Translations under genes and position numbers: made by a program | Source: Arion vulgaris | Lineage: Eukaryota; Mollusca; Gastropoda; Stylommatophora; Arionidae | Direction of reading: 5' to 3' | NCBI GenBank assembly: GCA_020796225.1 | Contig: CM036754.1 | Span: 70,269,940-70,333,939, forward strand | DNA: 64,000 nt | The notes under the pieces: generated by a model | Told to the model about the DNA's origin: nothing | Database searches by the model: none | What the model saw: only the letters and a program-made list of their open reading frames with translations | In this document: positions 20,490 to 30,822 of the stretch, piece after piece | How the letters are laid out: each line of letters opens with the position of its first letter | Numbering within the stretch: the first letter of the stretch is position 1

Positions 20490-20916
20490 CAGCAGTCCTG
20501 GACGTTTTTTCGAATTGCATCATGAAGCATCGATAGAACTTCACAGTATGATTCAGAATTCACATTGTCACCTTTCTTCTTGAAATTGGTTAAAAGCACT
20601 CCTTGACAATCCCAGAACACCGTCAGCATGACTTTCCTTGCTGATGGCGTAACCTTGAATTTTTGACACAAGGCGAAGAAAGATGTTTCCACTGTATTGA
20701 AGCACGCTTTGATTCGGGCTGGTAGTGATGCACCCATGATTCATCCCCAGTAACAATCCTGTTCAGCATGTCTTCTCCTTCATCTTCGTATCGACAGAGA
20801 TGACGCAAGGACAGGCCAAATTGGTTCATCTTGTGTTCCTCCTTCAATTGTCTGGGTACCCACATTGAGCACACTTTCTTCAATTGTGTCAAAAATCCAT
20901 CAGCAGGGAAAGTCAT
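20490..20916 (-). pseudogene. Mariner transposase, left arm and loop
   Basis: The open reading on minus runs from the end of the helix-turn-helix region (FLTQLKKVCSMWVPRQLKEE) through GLSLRHLCRYEDEGEDMLNR and TGDESWVHHYQPESKRASI, with Asp of TGDE as the first catalytic residue. A frame change near 20645 leads to KVMLTVFWDCQGVLLTNFKK and SMLHDAIRKNVQDC. The N-terminal paired-like DNA-binding part is missing. Confidence 0.9.
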
Positions 20917-21220
20917 GCTGACGGTGTTCTGGGATTGTCAAGGAGTGCTTTTAACCAATTTCAAAAAGAAAGGTGACAATGTGAATTCTGAATCATACTG
21001 TGAAGTTCTATCGATGCTTCATGATGTAATTCGAAAAAAACGCCCAGGACTGCTGACTACAGGAGTGTTGCTTCTTCATGACAATGCCAGACCACATACG
21101 GCAATATTAACTCAGGAGAAAATTAACCAACTACGGTGGAAAGTTCTGGAACATCAACCTTACAGTCCGACTTAGCCTAACGATTTCCACCTTTTGGTCC
21201 ACTGAAACCCACCTTGGCGG
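20900..21220 (+). pseudogene. Mariner transposase, right arm
   Basis: Frame GKVMLTVFWDCQGVLLTNFK, SESYCEVLSMLHDVI, GLLTTGVLLLHDNARPHTAI and HQPYSPT, then a stop where YSPDL is expected. The Asp of HDNARPH is the second catalytic residue. The third acidic residue is replaced by Thr and followed by a stop, so it is inactive. Confidence 0.9.
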
Positions 21221-21811
21221 GAGACATTTCGCGAATGACGCCGAAGTTGAATGTGAAGTGAAAACGTGGTTTAGAAAACAGAGCCCGCAGTTCTATGCAG
21301 CCGGTTTGGGAGGATTGATAAAATGATGGGATAAGTGCATCAATGTTGATGGAAATTATGTTGAGAAATAAAGGAACAATGTATGTATAAAAATAAACTG
21401 GTTTCAAGTTGTTATCATGTTTAGTTATTTTTCTACAGCTATTTGTGACTGACTTATTGACTTCCCTCGTATTTATCATATATATTTGTCTTACGACGGC
21501 GTAGCAACAATGCACTCAGTTCAACTTGATAAAGCATAGACACACGCATCAATGTCAGCTCTTGAAACCTGTGAAAATCGTTCAGAGTTGCCCATTCCAC
21601 CAGAAATAGTTGACAAAATACAGAGATTTTATTCAGAGACATAAATATTGTAAAAACAATAAAGAACATCAGAACATAAAATTCAAACATTCATAGAACA
21701 TAATAAATTAAATCCATGAATATTTCAAAACATCTCATAGAACATGATAAATTCAAAACACTTAGAAATATTCTCATAGCCCTGAATGTATTTACTCAGG
21801 AGGCTCACAAT

Positions 21812-22046
21812 GGGAGCACAGAATAGTAACACTGCGACCTACAAGGCATGTCGTAAGAATCAATGAGGTAAGGGTCCTAGGGAAGCTACCCTATTAAACA
21901 AAAGAGTCGCAGATATGGTATGTGCTGGCCTTTCTTGTAGGCGCATAACTGGCACAAAGTACAATAGTTCTTAGGCTCAGATCACATACAAATTACAAAA
22001 AGTGGTTAACAAGTGGTCGATATGGAGCGTTCGAAGAAGAAGAAGA
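21812..22046 (+). mobile_element. GAA-tailed SINE, form A
   Basis: From GGGAGCACAGAATAGTAACA through CAAGGCATGTCGTAAG, CTAGGGAAGCTACCCTA and GTAGGCGCATAACTGGC to ATATGGAGCGTTCGAAGAAG and the (GAA)n tail. The 5' ~30 bp are missing. Confidence 0.88.
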
Positions 22047-22274
22047 TTAACTAGAAATTACAAAAATATGTCGAACAATTTAAATGGCATTTTGCAACAA
22101 AAAAAACAGAGGGCACATTGACATTATTTAGCTGTGAAAAAAAGAATTGCTTAATTTCAATAGATCGACGGCACAGCGGGAATATTTAACATTGAAATAA
22201 ATATTAGCAAGAATCAAAGCTTTGTTATTGTCAATTAAAACGTAATCGTCATCAACGTTGATTTAGAAACTTTA

Positions 22275-22780
22275 CTTTTACTTTACTTAATCCCGTCATG
22301 CCTAGTGACACATGGGGTTTCAGAAAGGACTTTCCATGCTCTCCTGTGCCGTGCAACCTTCGGCGCAGAGCCCCACGTCAGAGATGCGGTGTCCATTCCT
22401 CTTCCATCATGCGCCTCCATGTTGTCCGTGGTCTGCCTTTCTTTCTCTTTCCTTCTGGTGTCCAAGTGAGGGCTACCCTTGCAGGCATTTCTTGTCTCAT
22501 TCTCATAACATGTCCGAGCCATTTCCATCTTCTCTTTTGAGTATGTCATTCATTGCCTCTTGTCTTCGTGTCTTGGAGTAGTTGGTTATTGGATATTTTA
22601 CTGGCCAAAAGATTCCCAAGATTCTGCGAAGACAAGAGTGGTGGAAACTGACAGCCTGCTAGTATCTCCTTTGGTCATCCTCCAACACTCCGATCCGTAG
22701 AGCAAAACTGGCAAAACAATGCTTTTATAGAGTTTAAGCTTTGTGGTCCTATTGTAGATTTTGGTACTGGTTTCATTCTG
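22275..22780 (-). pseudogene. LINE tail (L6 type)
   Basis: Minus strand, decayed. It includes the end of an RT thumb (KALFCQFC...TDRSVGG), a KRRWKWLGHVMRM-like box read across a frame change near 22520, MPARVALTWTPEGKRKKG-like sequence, GRPRTTWRRMMEEEW and LWRGALRRRLHGTGEH. It is the same functional region as the other GRP-type tails here but a distinct lineage, and the only copy in the window. Confidence 0.72.
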
Positions 22781-23090
22781 GCAAAAGCGGTCAATTTAGA
22801 AAATAACTACATTAAGTAGCTGCAAAAGTTTTCATTTCTGAGCCAAATCATTAGAGGTTACTAATCAAACAAAGAGGGGAAAACAAAACAAATCTAGGAT
22901 TGCTTTTGCTTTTTTCAAACATATTTATCGTCAGGTATTATTTAATTTAGGTAATTTTGATTGCACAGGAAATGTTAAAAATAAATTATGATACGAATTG
23001 GCAAAGCAACATCAGCTTTTAAAAGTCTAAATAAAATATGGAATGCAAGTTATATAGTATTAAAACTAAATTACGAATTTTCAATTCAAA
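22781..23090. other. AT-rich, no feature recognised
   Basis: Nothing supportable. Confidence 0.4.
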
Positions 23091-23540
23091 TGTTGTATCA
23101 ATCCTAACATATGCCAGCGAGAGTTGGAAAATGACTAAAGATATAGAAACAAGTTGAATGCATTTGAAAATAGATGTCTGCGAAAAATAATGAATATAAA
23201 ATGGAATGAATTCAGGAGAAGTGATGAAATCAGAGATATGTCTGGTCAACCACTACTGACAACTGTTATAAGAAAGAGAAGATGGAGATATGTTGGCACA
23301 CCTTGAGGAGAAATGATCAACGAATATCAAAGCAGGCATTGAAGTGGGATGCAAAGGGTTCAAGAAAGAGAGGTCGACCTAAGGAGACCCTGAAACGAAC
23401 TTTGCTGAGAGAGGCAGGAAATATCGGTCTCAGTTCCATGGAGGAGATTGAGCGAGTTGCCCAGGATAGAGTGGTATGGAGAAATTACTTGCAGGCCCTA
23501 TGTAACGTATAACGGTACGAGAGGAATTATTATTATTATA
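23091..23540 (+). pseudogene. LINE tail (L5 type)
   Basis: From an ILTYASESWK-like stretch, through ENRCLRKIMNIKW read across frames, to the open end HTLRRNDQRISKQALKWDAK, RKRGRPKETLKRTLLREAG and ERVAQDRVVWRNYLQALC, then a stop and an AT-rich 3' end. It is a truncated insertion. Homologous decayed copies are at 34740-34975 (minus) and 49440-49840 (plus). Confidence 0.82.
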
Positions 23541-23579
23541 TTATTATTTAATTTAGCTACTAGAATATAAAACATACTG

Positions 23580-23728
23580 AGGTAGTGGTTAAGGGTTATT
23601 TAGTGGTTAAGTGGTTGAGTGGTTAGGTAAGGTTAGTGTTGAGTGGTTAAGTGGTTGAGTGAGTTAATGTTAAGGGTTGAGGTTAGTGGTTGAGTGGTTA
23701 AGTGGTTGAGTGGTTAAGTGGTTGAGTC
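23580..23728. repeat. GGTTAAGTGGTTGAGT simple array
   Basis: Irregular 8 and 16 bp units of GTGGTTAA and GTGGTTGA, running directly into the box A region of the S5 SINE. The unit resembles that box A (TGGTTGAGT). Confidence 0.85.
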
Positions 23729-23901
23729 TTTGCTTTACGTTCCACATGTCGCGGGTTTGAATCCGAACAGCGCCGTTTGTTCACAAGTGCATTTTTTCCA
23801 GGGACCTAAGATTTTGCTGAAGTTCGTACCTTATGCAATAATCTCGGCAGGTGGCGTGTCATTTCATTACCGGGCAACATGGGGTAAAACCTGATGCAAT
23901 A
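23715..23901 (+). mobile_element. tRNA-derived SINE (family S5)
   Basis: Box B-like CGGGTTTGAATCCGAAC, then TTCACAAGTGCATTTTTTCC, GGCAGGTGGCGTGTCATT and ACATGGGGTAAAACCTGATG. Its head is merged with the preceding array. Confidence 0.82.
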
Positions 23902-24203
23902 TTCTTCTTATTCTTATTCTTCAAACGCTCCGTATCGATCCCACTTATTAACCTCTACTCTCTCTCACTCTCTCTCTCTCTTCTCTTCTCTCTGTGTGAT
24001 CTGTATATAACTCTGTGCATGACCTGCATTGTACGTTGGGCCAGTTATTCGCCTATAAGTATACCAGCACATCCGATTTCTGCGACACTTTTTATTTACT
24101 AGGGTAGCTTCCCTAGACCCCTACCACAGCCGCCTCTTACGACATGCATTGTAGGTCGCAGTGGTACTATTCTTTGCTTCCTTGTGGAACCCGACACCTC
24201 ATG
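23902..24203 (-). mobile_element. GAA-tailed SINE, form A, with CT insertion
   Basis: CTTCAAACGCTCCGTATCG tail end, then a (CT)n expansion at 23950-23995, the CACATCCGATTTCTGCG block and CTCTTACGACATGCATTGT. It abuts the S5 SINE on its left and a degenerate array on its right. Confidence 0.85.
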
Positions 24204-24224
24204 GGGAACCGTTGTAATAAAATA

Positions 24225-25100
24225 ACCCTCTCAACACTGAATTTCACTAGTGAGAGAAAACACTGAATTTTCAGCAGATAGAATAAACACTATATTTATT
24301 CAGCTATGAGAGAAACACTAATTTGCCACTAGTGAGAAATAACACTACATTTGCCTGCAGGTGAGAAAACACTGATATTTCACTAGTAGAAAAACACTAT
24401 TTCACTATCAGGAAGAAAAACACTGATTTCACTCAGTGAGAGAAAACACTGTATTTCACTAGTGAAGAAAAACATTGATTTCATCAGGAAGAAAAACACT
24501 GATTTATCTAGATGATGAATAAACACTGATTTCACTAGATGAATAAACACTATATTTCACAGTAGAAAAACACTGATTTTTCACTGATGTAAAGACGGAT
24601 AAACACTGAATCTTCGCTTGAGTGAGGAAAACAGAACTGAATTACTTCTGTGAGAGAAAGATTACATGAATGTACACTAGTGCGCTAGAAGATCACTGAA
24701 TTCTTCACACTAGTGAGGAGAAAACACGATGAATGTCAAACAGAAAGGACTAAAATTACAACATATATTTATCTGCCCCATAGATACACTACATTTCAAC
24801 CCAGTATCGAGCTCACTAGTCATTTGCCTACAAGATAAATAAGCACTACATTTCCTGATGAAGATCATACAGATGAACACTACATTTGCCTGCAGGATAG
24901 ATGAACACTATACTTTTCTGGCACGATAGAATAAACTCTGTATTTCTCTATCAGGATAGAATAAACACTGTATTTCTCTATCAGGATAGAATAAACACTA
25001 TATTTGTGTAGCACGATAGAATAAACACTGTATGTGTCTAGCACGATAGAATAAACACTGTATGTGTCTAGCACGATAGAATAAACACTGATCCCTGGAC
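24225..25100. repeat. Degenerate ~25-31 bp array
   Basis: Dozens of AAACACTG(A/T)ATTTC...AGTGAGAGA-type units with variable spacing. The right end is more regular (GATAGAATAAACACTGTAT). A diverged piece of the L8 finger sequence sits at 24770-24828. The many 1-2 base indels look partly technical. Confidence 0.85.
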
Positions 25101-25199
25101 TAAACACTGGAATGAACTAATCTGCCTTGCTCAAGGGATGTTACAAGCATCAAGGACAGTAATCTGTTTTTCTAATAATACTTTCTCTGTGTACAAGTA

Positions 25200-25513
25200 A
25201 TAGATTTTGACATAAATGTCAACAACTGGGAGAATGCTACTCAAGACAGATCAGCCTGGTGCAAACTTCTTCGACGCGGTTCCTCGGCCTGCGAGGCAGG
25301 TAGAACAGAACGGATGGAGCAAAAACGTCAAAACAGAAAGGCAGTAAAACTTCCCACAAGTGCAAGTATACCTTGCCCACACTGTAAGAACATTTCAAGC
25401 CCGTATCGGGCTCACTAGTCATCTACGCACACACAGACAAACATAACGCAACTACATTCCCTTGGATGAAAATTGTGTGGTCATCATCACCGTGATGGAC
25501 GAGCATCATCATC
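25200..25513 (+). pseudogene. LINE C-terminus with C2H2 finger (L8)
   Basis: Frame FDINVNNWENATQDRSAWCK, LLRRGSSACEAGRTERMEQK, RQNRKAVKLPTSASIPCPHC. A one-base shift near 25390 then leads to TFQARIGLTSHLRTHTDKHN. With the shift undone the finger fits C-x2-C-x12-H-x3-H, known at the extreme C-terminus of this LINE lineage and probably RNA- or DNA-binding. It ends in CATCATCATCATC. Confidence 0.8.
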
Positions 25514-25860
25514 ACAAGTAATACTTTCTCTGTGTACAAGTAATATTTTCTCTGTTACAAGTAATATTTCTCTGTGTACAAGTAATACTTTCTCTGTGTA
25601 CTAATACTTTCTTATACAAGTAATACTTTCTCTGTATACAAGTAATATTTCTCTGTATACAAGTAATATTTTCTCTGTATACAAGTAATATTTTCTCTGT
25701 ATACAAGTAATATTTTCTCTGTATACAAGTAATATTTTCTCTGTATACAAGTAATATTTTCTCTGTATACAAGTAATATTTTCTCTGTATACAAGTAATA
25801 TTTTCTCTGTGTACAAGTAATATTTCTCTGATGTACAAGTAATACTTTTCTCTGTATAAA
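25513..25860. repeat. 22-23 bp minisatellite, first block
   Basis: Units ACAAGTAATACTTTCTCTGT + GT or AT. Frames reading YLYTEKILLVYREN are repeat translations. Confidence 0.92.
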
Positions 25861-26400
25861 TTAATTCTGTCGCATAATAGATGATAATTTCATCGTGTGA
25901 TATACAGTAATCTCATTTGTGACCTGTTCAGAAACTTTCTTCTTGCTAACAACAATAAATCTGTCAAACTTTCAACATCTTTTCTTAATTCATACTTACT
26001 TTTTCTGTGTACAAGTAATACTTTCTCTGTGTTACAAGTAATACTTTCTCTGTATACAAGTAATACTTTCTCTGTATACAAGTAATACTTTCTTTGTATA
26101 CAAGTAATACTTTCTCTGTATACAAGTAATACTTTCTCTGTGTACAAGTAATACTTTCTCTGTGTACAAGTAATACTTTCTCTGTATACAAGTAATATTT
26201 TCTCTGAATATAAATAATATTCTCATTATAATTAATTCCTGATCGGCGCATAATATGATGATAATTTCCCGGTCGTGTTGATAATGACAGTAATCTCATT
26301 TTGTGACCTCGTTCAGAACACTCTTATCTTGTGCTTGCTAACAACAAATAAAAATCTGTCAAATCTTTCAACATCTTCTTCTTAATTGCATACCCTTACC
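25861..26400. repeat. Second copy of array plus spacer (higher-order unit)
   Basis: The spacer at 25861-25997 (ATAATAGATGATAATTTC, CAGTAATCTCATTTGTGACC, AACAATAAATCTGTCAAAC) recurs with many small insertions at 26228-26400. Another block of the 22 bp array (25998-26220) lies between them. Confidence 0.85.
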
Positions 26401-26417
26401 TTTTTCTTCTTCTAGAA

Positions 26418-26795
26418 CATGGGTTCTCAAAGTGAGCAGTACCACCCCAGTGGCGCTGACGCTTTCAGGGGGCGATAGTGGGTTCAAAAGCATTTGGGGA
26501 GTTTTTCGTGATTTTGCGATTGAATAATCATTAAAAATTTGAATTCAGCATTTTAATTCATCTTATGCCCATCTTACATGATCCATTTTTTCTATTTCAT
26601 GTATATAATAATTTGAAAATTTACCATGTATTACAGAAACCTATATCAATTTTCTATGTCAAAGTGGAAATAGAGCATGTATGTATATATATGTGTGGGT
26701 GTGGGGCGTTGGTAAACTTATAATGGGAAGGAGGGCGTTACAAAGTCTATGTCGTGCAAAGTGGGCGGTGGGCCGAAAAAGTTTGGGAATCTATG
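26418..26795. mobile_element. Non-autonomous hAT (Buster-type duplication)
   Basis: Ends CATGGGTTCTCAAAGTGAG and GTTTGGGAATCTATG. Flanked by TTCTAGAA (26410-26417) and CTTTAGAA (26796-26803), 6/8 with central TA. Contains CAGGGGGCGATAGTGGGTTC and the TTTGCGATTGAATAATCATT block shared with 12516 and 38395. Confidence 0.85.
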
Positions 26796-26974
26796 CTTTA
26801 GAATCTAGTCTTTAGCGTTGGCATGTTTATTTATGTCCAAATGTTTTATTTCTTATCTATTGACATATTTTAATTTCCCATTTCTTCAATGTTCCGGAAC
26901 ACAATAAAAACTGTGGGTAATGAGAATAGACATAGAAAAATGAAGGAAAATAAGACGAATTAAACTGTCGTTAT

Positions 26975-27510
26975 TCCCTGTAATACTGCCTGTAATACTA
27001 CCTGTAATACTACCTGTAATACTGTCTGTAATACTACCTGTAATACTACCTGTAATACTGTCTGTAATACTACCCGTAATACTGCCTGTAATACTGTCTG
27101 TAATACTACCTGTAATAATGTCTGTAATACTACCTGTAATACTACCTGTAATACTGTCTGTAATACTTCCTGTAATACTACCTATATCATCACTACCTGT
27201 AATACTACATGTGAATACTGCCTGTAATACTGTCTGTAATACCTGACCTGTAATACTGCTCATGTAATACTTGCACTGTAATACTGCCTGTAATACTGCC
27301 GTTACCTGTAATACTGCCTGTAATACTGCCTGTAATACTACCTGTAATCTCTGTATACTCGTAATACTGCCTGTAATACTACCTGTAATACTCCTGTAAT
27401 ACCTGTAATACTCCTGTAATACTGCTCTGTAATACTGCCTGTAATACTACCTGTAATACTACCTGTAATACACTGAACCTGTAATATACGTCTGTAATAC
27501 TGCCTGACAA
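26975..27510. repeat. 11 bp array CTGTAATACTR
   Basis: About 45 units. The first ~220 bases are regular, and the rest carries frequent 1-3 base insertions. The GSITGSITD reading on the minus strand is a repeat artefact. Confidence 0.95.
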
Positions 27511-27514
27511 AATA

Positions 27515-27985
27515 CTGCCTTTTATGCGGTGTAGGGCAGGAGACATGAGCCTGTTGAATTTAATGGCCGCATTTCGAGGATAGTCGACACGAAACTGCTC
27601 AGGTTCTGATTTTTCTCTATGCCCCGACTGAAAAAACTTCTTGGTCTTAGTGTTGATTGAATCCAGGTCTCTCGCATGGCAACTAAATACATTTAATTTA
27701 ACACGTGCATTTTCTCTCGTGTGAAACCAATTCTGCCGGTATATTTTGCAGGTGGTGAGTGCCTATCTCAGTTTGCATGCGTTTGTAATATTGGACGGAG
27801 CAGCCATAATTATATAATGATCTATTGATAATTTCATCTCATCTTTGATCTCTCTTCTAAATCTTTGTTGGCAATGACTAGCTGGCTATATTATTGTTTG
27901 TCCCTTTATGGTTTGTGAGGGATTCTGTTTTTTGGACAAATAAAAATGTTAGCCTGACTAAGTATTATTAATAGGTTTATAAGGA
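27515..27985. other. No feature recognised
   Basis: Nothing assignable, apart from a loose resemblance of 27520-27760 to tRNA-SINE tails. Confidence 0.35.
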
Positions 27986-27989
27986 ATGT

Positions 27990-28305
27990 GGGCTTCTGTA
28001 ACTTAGAGGTGGTGAGCTCGGCCATAACCCAAGAGTACCTGGTTACCAGGAAAACTCGCGGGGGTCAATTTGGAAGCAAATATGTTTTGTGAATTTTACG
28101 AGTACCTGGTTACCAAGAAAACTCGCGGGGTCAATTTGGAAGCAAATATGTTCCCGTGAATTTTATGGACGGTAAAAAAAGACCACACTGTTCAGAAAGC
28201 AATAGCAAACTATAGGACGTATAAGTGGTGAATAGAAAATCAACAACTTGTTTACTGTGGTTGATGGCTAGGTCATGTAAAAGGGTAGCCATGATTTTCA
28301 TATAA
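27990..28305 (+). mobile_element. tRNA-derived SINE (family S4) with internal duplication
   Basis: Head GTGGGCTTCTGTAACTTAGA, GTACCTGGTTACC at the box B position, GTTCAGAAAGCAATAGCAAA and CTGTGGTTGATGGC. A ~75 bp segment (GAGTACCTGGTTACC...GGAAGCAAATATGTT) is tandemly duplicated at 28039-28155. Confidence 0.82.
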
Positions 28306-28439
28306 TGAATAGTTATTTTTCAAGATTAGAAAAGAAAAGAGATGCACGACAGAAAAGAAAAATTACAACAGAATTGAAACGCCAGCAAATAATAGTGGGA
28401 GTAAAAAGGAAGGTAAGATCAAACAGGAGACTATTTGAG

Positions 28440-28690
28440 ACTTGGTAGAAACAATACCAGTGCTATAACTTATTAAGAAACAATAAAACAAATGGTTCGA
28501 ATCAAGTAAGACGATTACCGTCCAACAGTAAACCACAGCGAACACTACTATTCAGAGACATTGATTTCAATGACTAATTGTCGGCCACGCAAACGATGGA
28601 TCTCTGAAATATCAGAGGTGATAGGAAACACAATGTACGAGGCGCACTCGAGGGCACTTGCAAGAACTCTTAGCATATCCTGACAGCTGA
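28440..28690 (+). pseudogene. Decayed RTE-like LINE tail
   Basis: Nucleotide-level relative of 13560-13800: AACAAATGGTTCGAATCA, AGACGATTACCGTCCAACAG, GGCCACGCAAACGATGGATC, ATATCAGAGGTGATAGG. Stops in all frames. Confidence 0.7.
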
Positions 28691-28730
28691 AGGTATAACA
28701 GTAAACAAGAATAAGTAGATATATACATAT

Positions 28731-29579
28731 AAGGTGTTCAAGATAAAAGTAGCATGTCAAGGGAGCCAATCTGGCATATTCATATTCATATGTACGGTTC
28801 CAACTTTACTGCAACGGGTCACCTCATAATTGCTCTGTTTCTGTGTCAACGAAAATCACACGAAATGCTAACAGTCTGTCTCCTGACTGTGCGAAGTGTG
28901 TGCACTAATTCCAGAATGAAACAGCTGTTCCGTCACAAAAAGCAACCTACACCGCATAAATGCATATGGCCGTCGCTAAAGTGTCAGCAAAACAACTGTT
29001 CGTCACTTGAATTGCAATTTATGTCGAAGGAAACATCAATCACGACAAAATCCAGCTTTCTGCACACGCAATATCACTGCATACGGCAGATTGAGTCAGT
29101 TCGTCATAACCGCTGTCCGCCATTTACTGAATACCCACAACAAACGCACGGTTGACACAGCAAAAAGCATTCCATGCAACATTCATAGCTCACAGCGCTG
29201 CTCAAGCACTAGCTCAGTAGCTCGGCAAACGAAACCGGAAAATACCTGACCATACATGGTGGAAATGAGCTAGCAAAGTCGAGTTCAAAATCAAACAGTC
29301 CTGATTCTGAATGGACCTCCCGCATTCCGATATTGCTGGCCATATTTTTTTTCTGGCCAATAATTATGAGAATGTGAAAGTTCAATTATGACGTAGCATA
29401 GGTCACGTACGCGAGTATTTTTGTGATGGTGTGTAAATAAGGTAGGAAAAAGGGAGATGAGCAAATGTGACGAAAGGACGAGCTAGTCAGAACCGATTTA
29501 AATAGTAAATAGACAAAACGCAATGCATAACTGGCAACTTTTGGTTTGCTAATCGGGTTACTTTTATCTTGAACAACCT
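28731..29579. mobile_element. TIR element, parent-size copy (~850 bp)
   Basis: Ends GGTGTTCAAGATAAAAGTAG and GTTACTTTTATCTTGAACAAC, inverted, next to TA-rich flanks. The right ~170 bp match the 268 bp MITE at 56396, and the left part matches 6605-6985 and 8130-8265. I see no transposase frame. The TA target and CAGGGTGTTCAA termini suggest the Tc1/mariner superfamily. Confidence 0.72.
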
Positions 29580-29659
29580 ATATAAGGAATGAGAAGTATA
29601 ATAAGAATAGAAAATGGGAAAAATTAATGTGGGGAGTCTGTCGATGACAAGAGCACTTG

Positions 29660-29775
29660 CAATGGAAAATATATAGATTAGTCCCTCTCCGGAAAAATGA
29701 CACGCCACTTGTCGAATGTATTTCGCAAAGCACGAACTCCGTAACTTCGGCAACAATCATTTAGATCTTCGTTTA
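29660..29775 (-). mobile_element. Partial S5 SINE
   Basis: CGGAAAAATGACACGCCACT, GCAAAGCACGAACTCCGTA and CTTCGGCAACAATC match the S5 body in reverse. Confidence 0.65.
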
Positions 29776-29779
29776 AAAA

Positions 29780-30090
29780 ATACATTAGTGAACGGAACGA
29801 GTTGATCGTGTTTCAACTCCACGACCATAAGAAGGCAAGACAAACTACTTCAGTAAACCACTAGTACTGTAATTGTCATCTATGACATGGACCATATTGC
29901 TTTTATCTCACTTAATGTTTCCAGTACAGAAACCAGGTAGTAGAAGGATAACATTATTAAAATCTTTAACATATAATTATCTTATAGCCTATTCAAGATT
30001 AACTATCTTAAAGCTTAAGACTTTAAATTGAATCACGTCTACTGTTGAATCTGTGATTACGTTTAATGGCATGATGTAGCCAAAATCAAA
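29780..30090. other. AT-rich, no feature recognised
   Basis: Nothing supportable. Confidence 0.4.
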
Positions 30091-30455
30091 GAATCCTCAT
30101 CCTCAAATAGCTTGTTCTTAGCAGAACTTGTCCACCCCAACAGTCCTCTGGAATTTCTCTTTCTCATATGCCAGATGTCCTGTCTCTACAGCCGTCATGT
30201 TCAAATCATCAGTTACATCCTGAATCCATCTTCTCCGTGCTCTCTTTTTTTCTCTTTGCCGGTATGACTCCTTCCATGATGGTCTTCTCCAGCCCTTCGT
30301 GTCATTTTATACGTCCGCAATGCTTAAATTTTCTCTTTCTTATTTGTAGAATTGGCTAGTTTTCTTTGATTTTGAGTTCTTTCTGGATAAATCTATTTGT
30401 TCTTTTCTCTGTCTAAGATTCTCTTCTGTAATACTTATATTCAAAAGCACATATT
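30090..30455 (-). pseudogene. LINE tail (L1 type)
   Basis: Antisense of the 11745 family: the minus strand encodes a tail with GGVDKFC-like end, AYEKEKF, MTAVETG, RRRWIQDVT, HTKGLEKTIMEG, RKRKFKHCGRIK and FIQKELKIKEN pieces across frameshifts. It starts next to CATCCTCAAATAGCTTG, the usual 3' end of this family. Confidence 0.75.
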
Positions 30456-30560
30456 TGTTTTTCAAAGAATATATGTGGGTTACTGCGAATCTGAGACATC
30501 CATTGCCCTTCTTTCATTCTTTCCTCTTCTCCTATTATGTCTTTCAGCATTCAGTGTATG

Positions 30561-30822
30561 CTTCTTTTTCTTCGAACGCTGCATATCGACCACTTGTTAA
30601 CCACTCTGTGTGATTTATATTTGATCTGAGCCTAAAAGCGATTTACATTGTGCCAGTTATGCGCCTACAAGTAGGCCAGAACATCAGATTTATGTGATGC
30701 TTTTTATTTACTATGGTAGCTTCCCTAGATCTTACATCTGTCGACTCTTACGACATGCCTTGTAGGTCGCAGTGGTACTATTACTATTATTTGCCTCCTT
30801 GCAGGCCCGGACCACACGGGCG
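30561..30822 (-). mobile_element. GAA-tailed SINE, form A, full length
   Basis: A near-complete reference copy: CTTCGAACGCTGCATATCG, GCGCCTACAAGTAGGCCAG, the TTTTTATTTACTATGGTAGC block, CGACTCTTACGACATGCC, TTGTAGGTCGCAGTGG, GCAGGCCCGGACCACACGGG. A short ACTATT duplication sits at 30775-30790. Confidence 0.9.

Larger units (their letters stand above)
20079..21465. mobile_element. Palindromic (fold-back) mariner
   Basis: Arms 20079-20647 and 20897-21465 are inverted copies, 569 bp each, and both outer ends are the transposon 3' end. They enclose a 249 bp loop. The left arm plus loop (minus) encodes mariner segments KKVCSMWVPRQLKEEHK and IVTGDESWVHHYQPESKRAS with the first catalytic Asp. Both arms encode MLTVFWDCQGVLL and, on the plus arm, HDNARPHTA with the second catalytic Asp. 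No 5' terminus is present, so it cannot be an ordinary intact copy. Confidence 0.92.

Noticed and set aside
25512..26299. Open frames reading YTEKILLVYRENITCIQRK
   Set aside because: Translations of the 22-23 bp array in several frames; no protein meaning.
26886..27263. 125-residue frame rich in GSITGSITD, like a beta-solenoid
   Set aside because: It follows the 11 bp CTGTAATAC array exactly and dissolves where the array becomes irregular.
28754..29249. 133-residue frame as a transposase in the TIR element
   Set aside because: No DDE/D, zinc finger or helix-turn-helix pattern, and the homologous copy at 6605 does not keep the frame.
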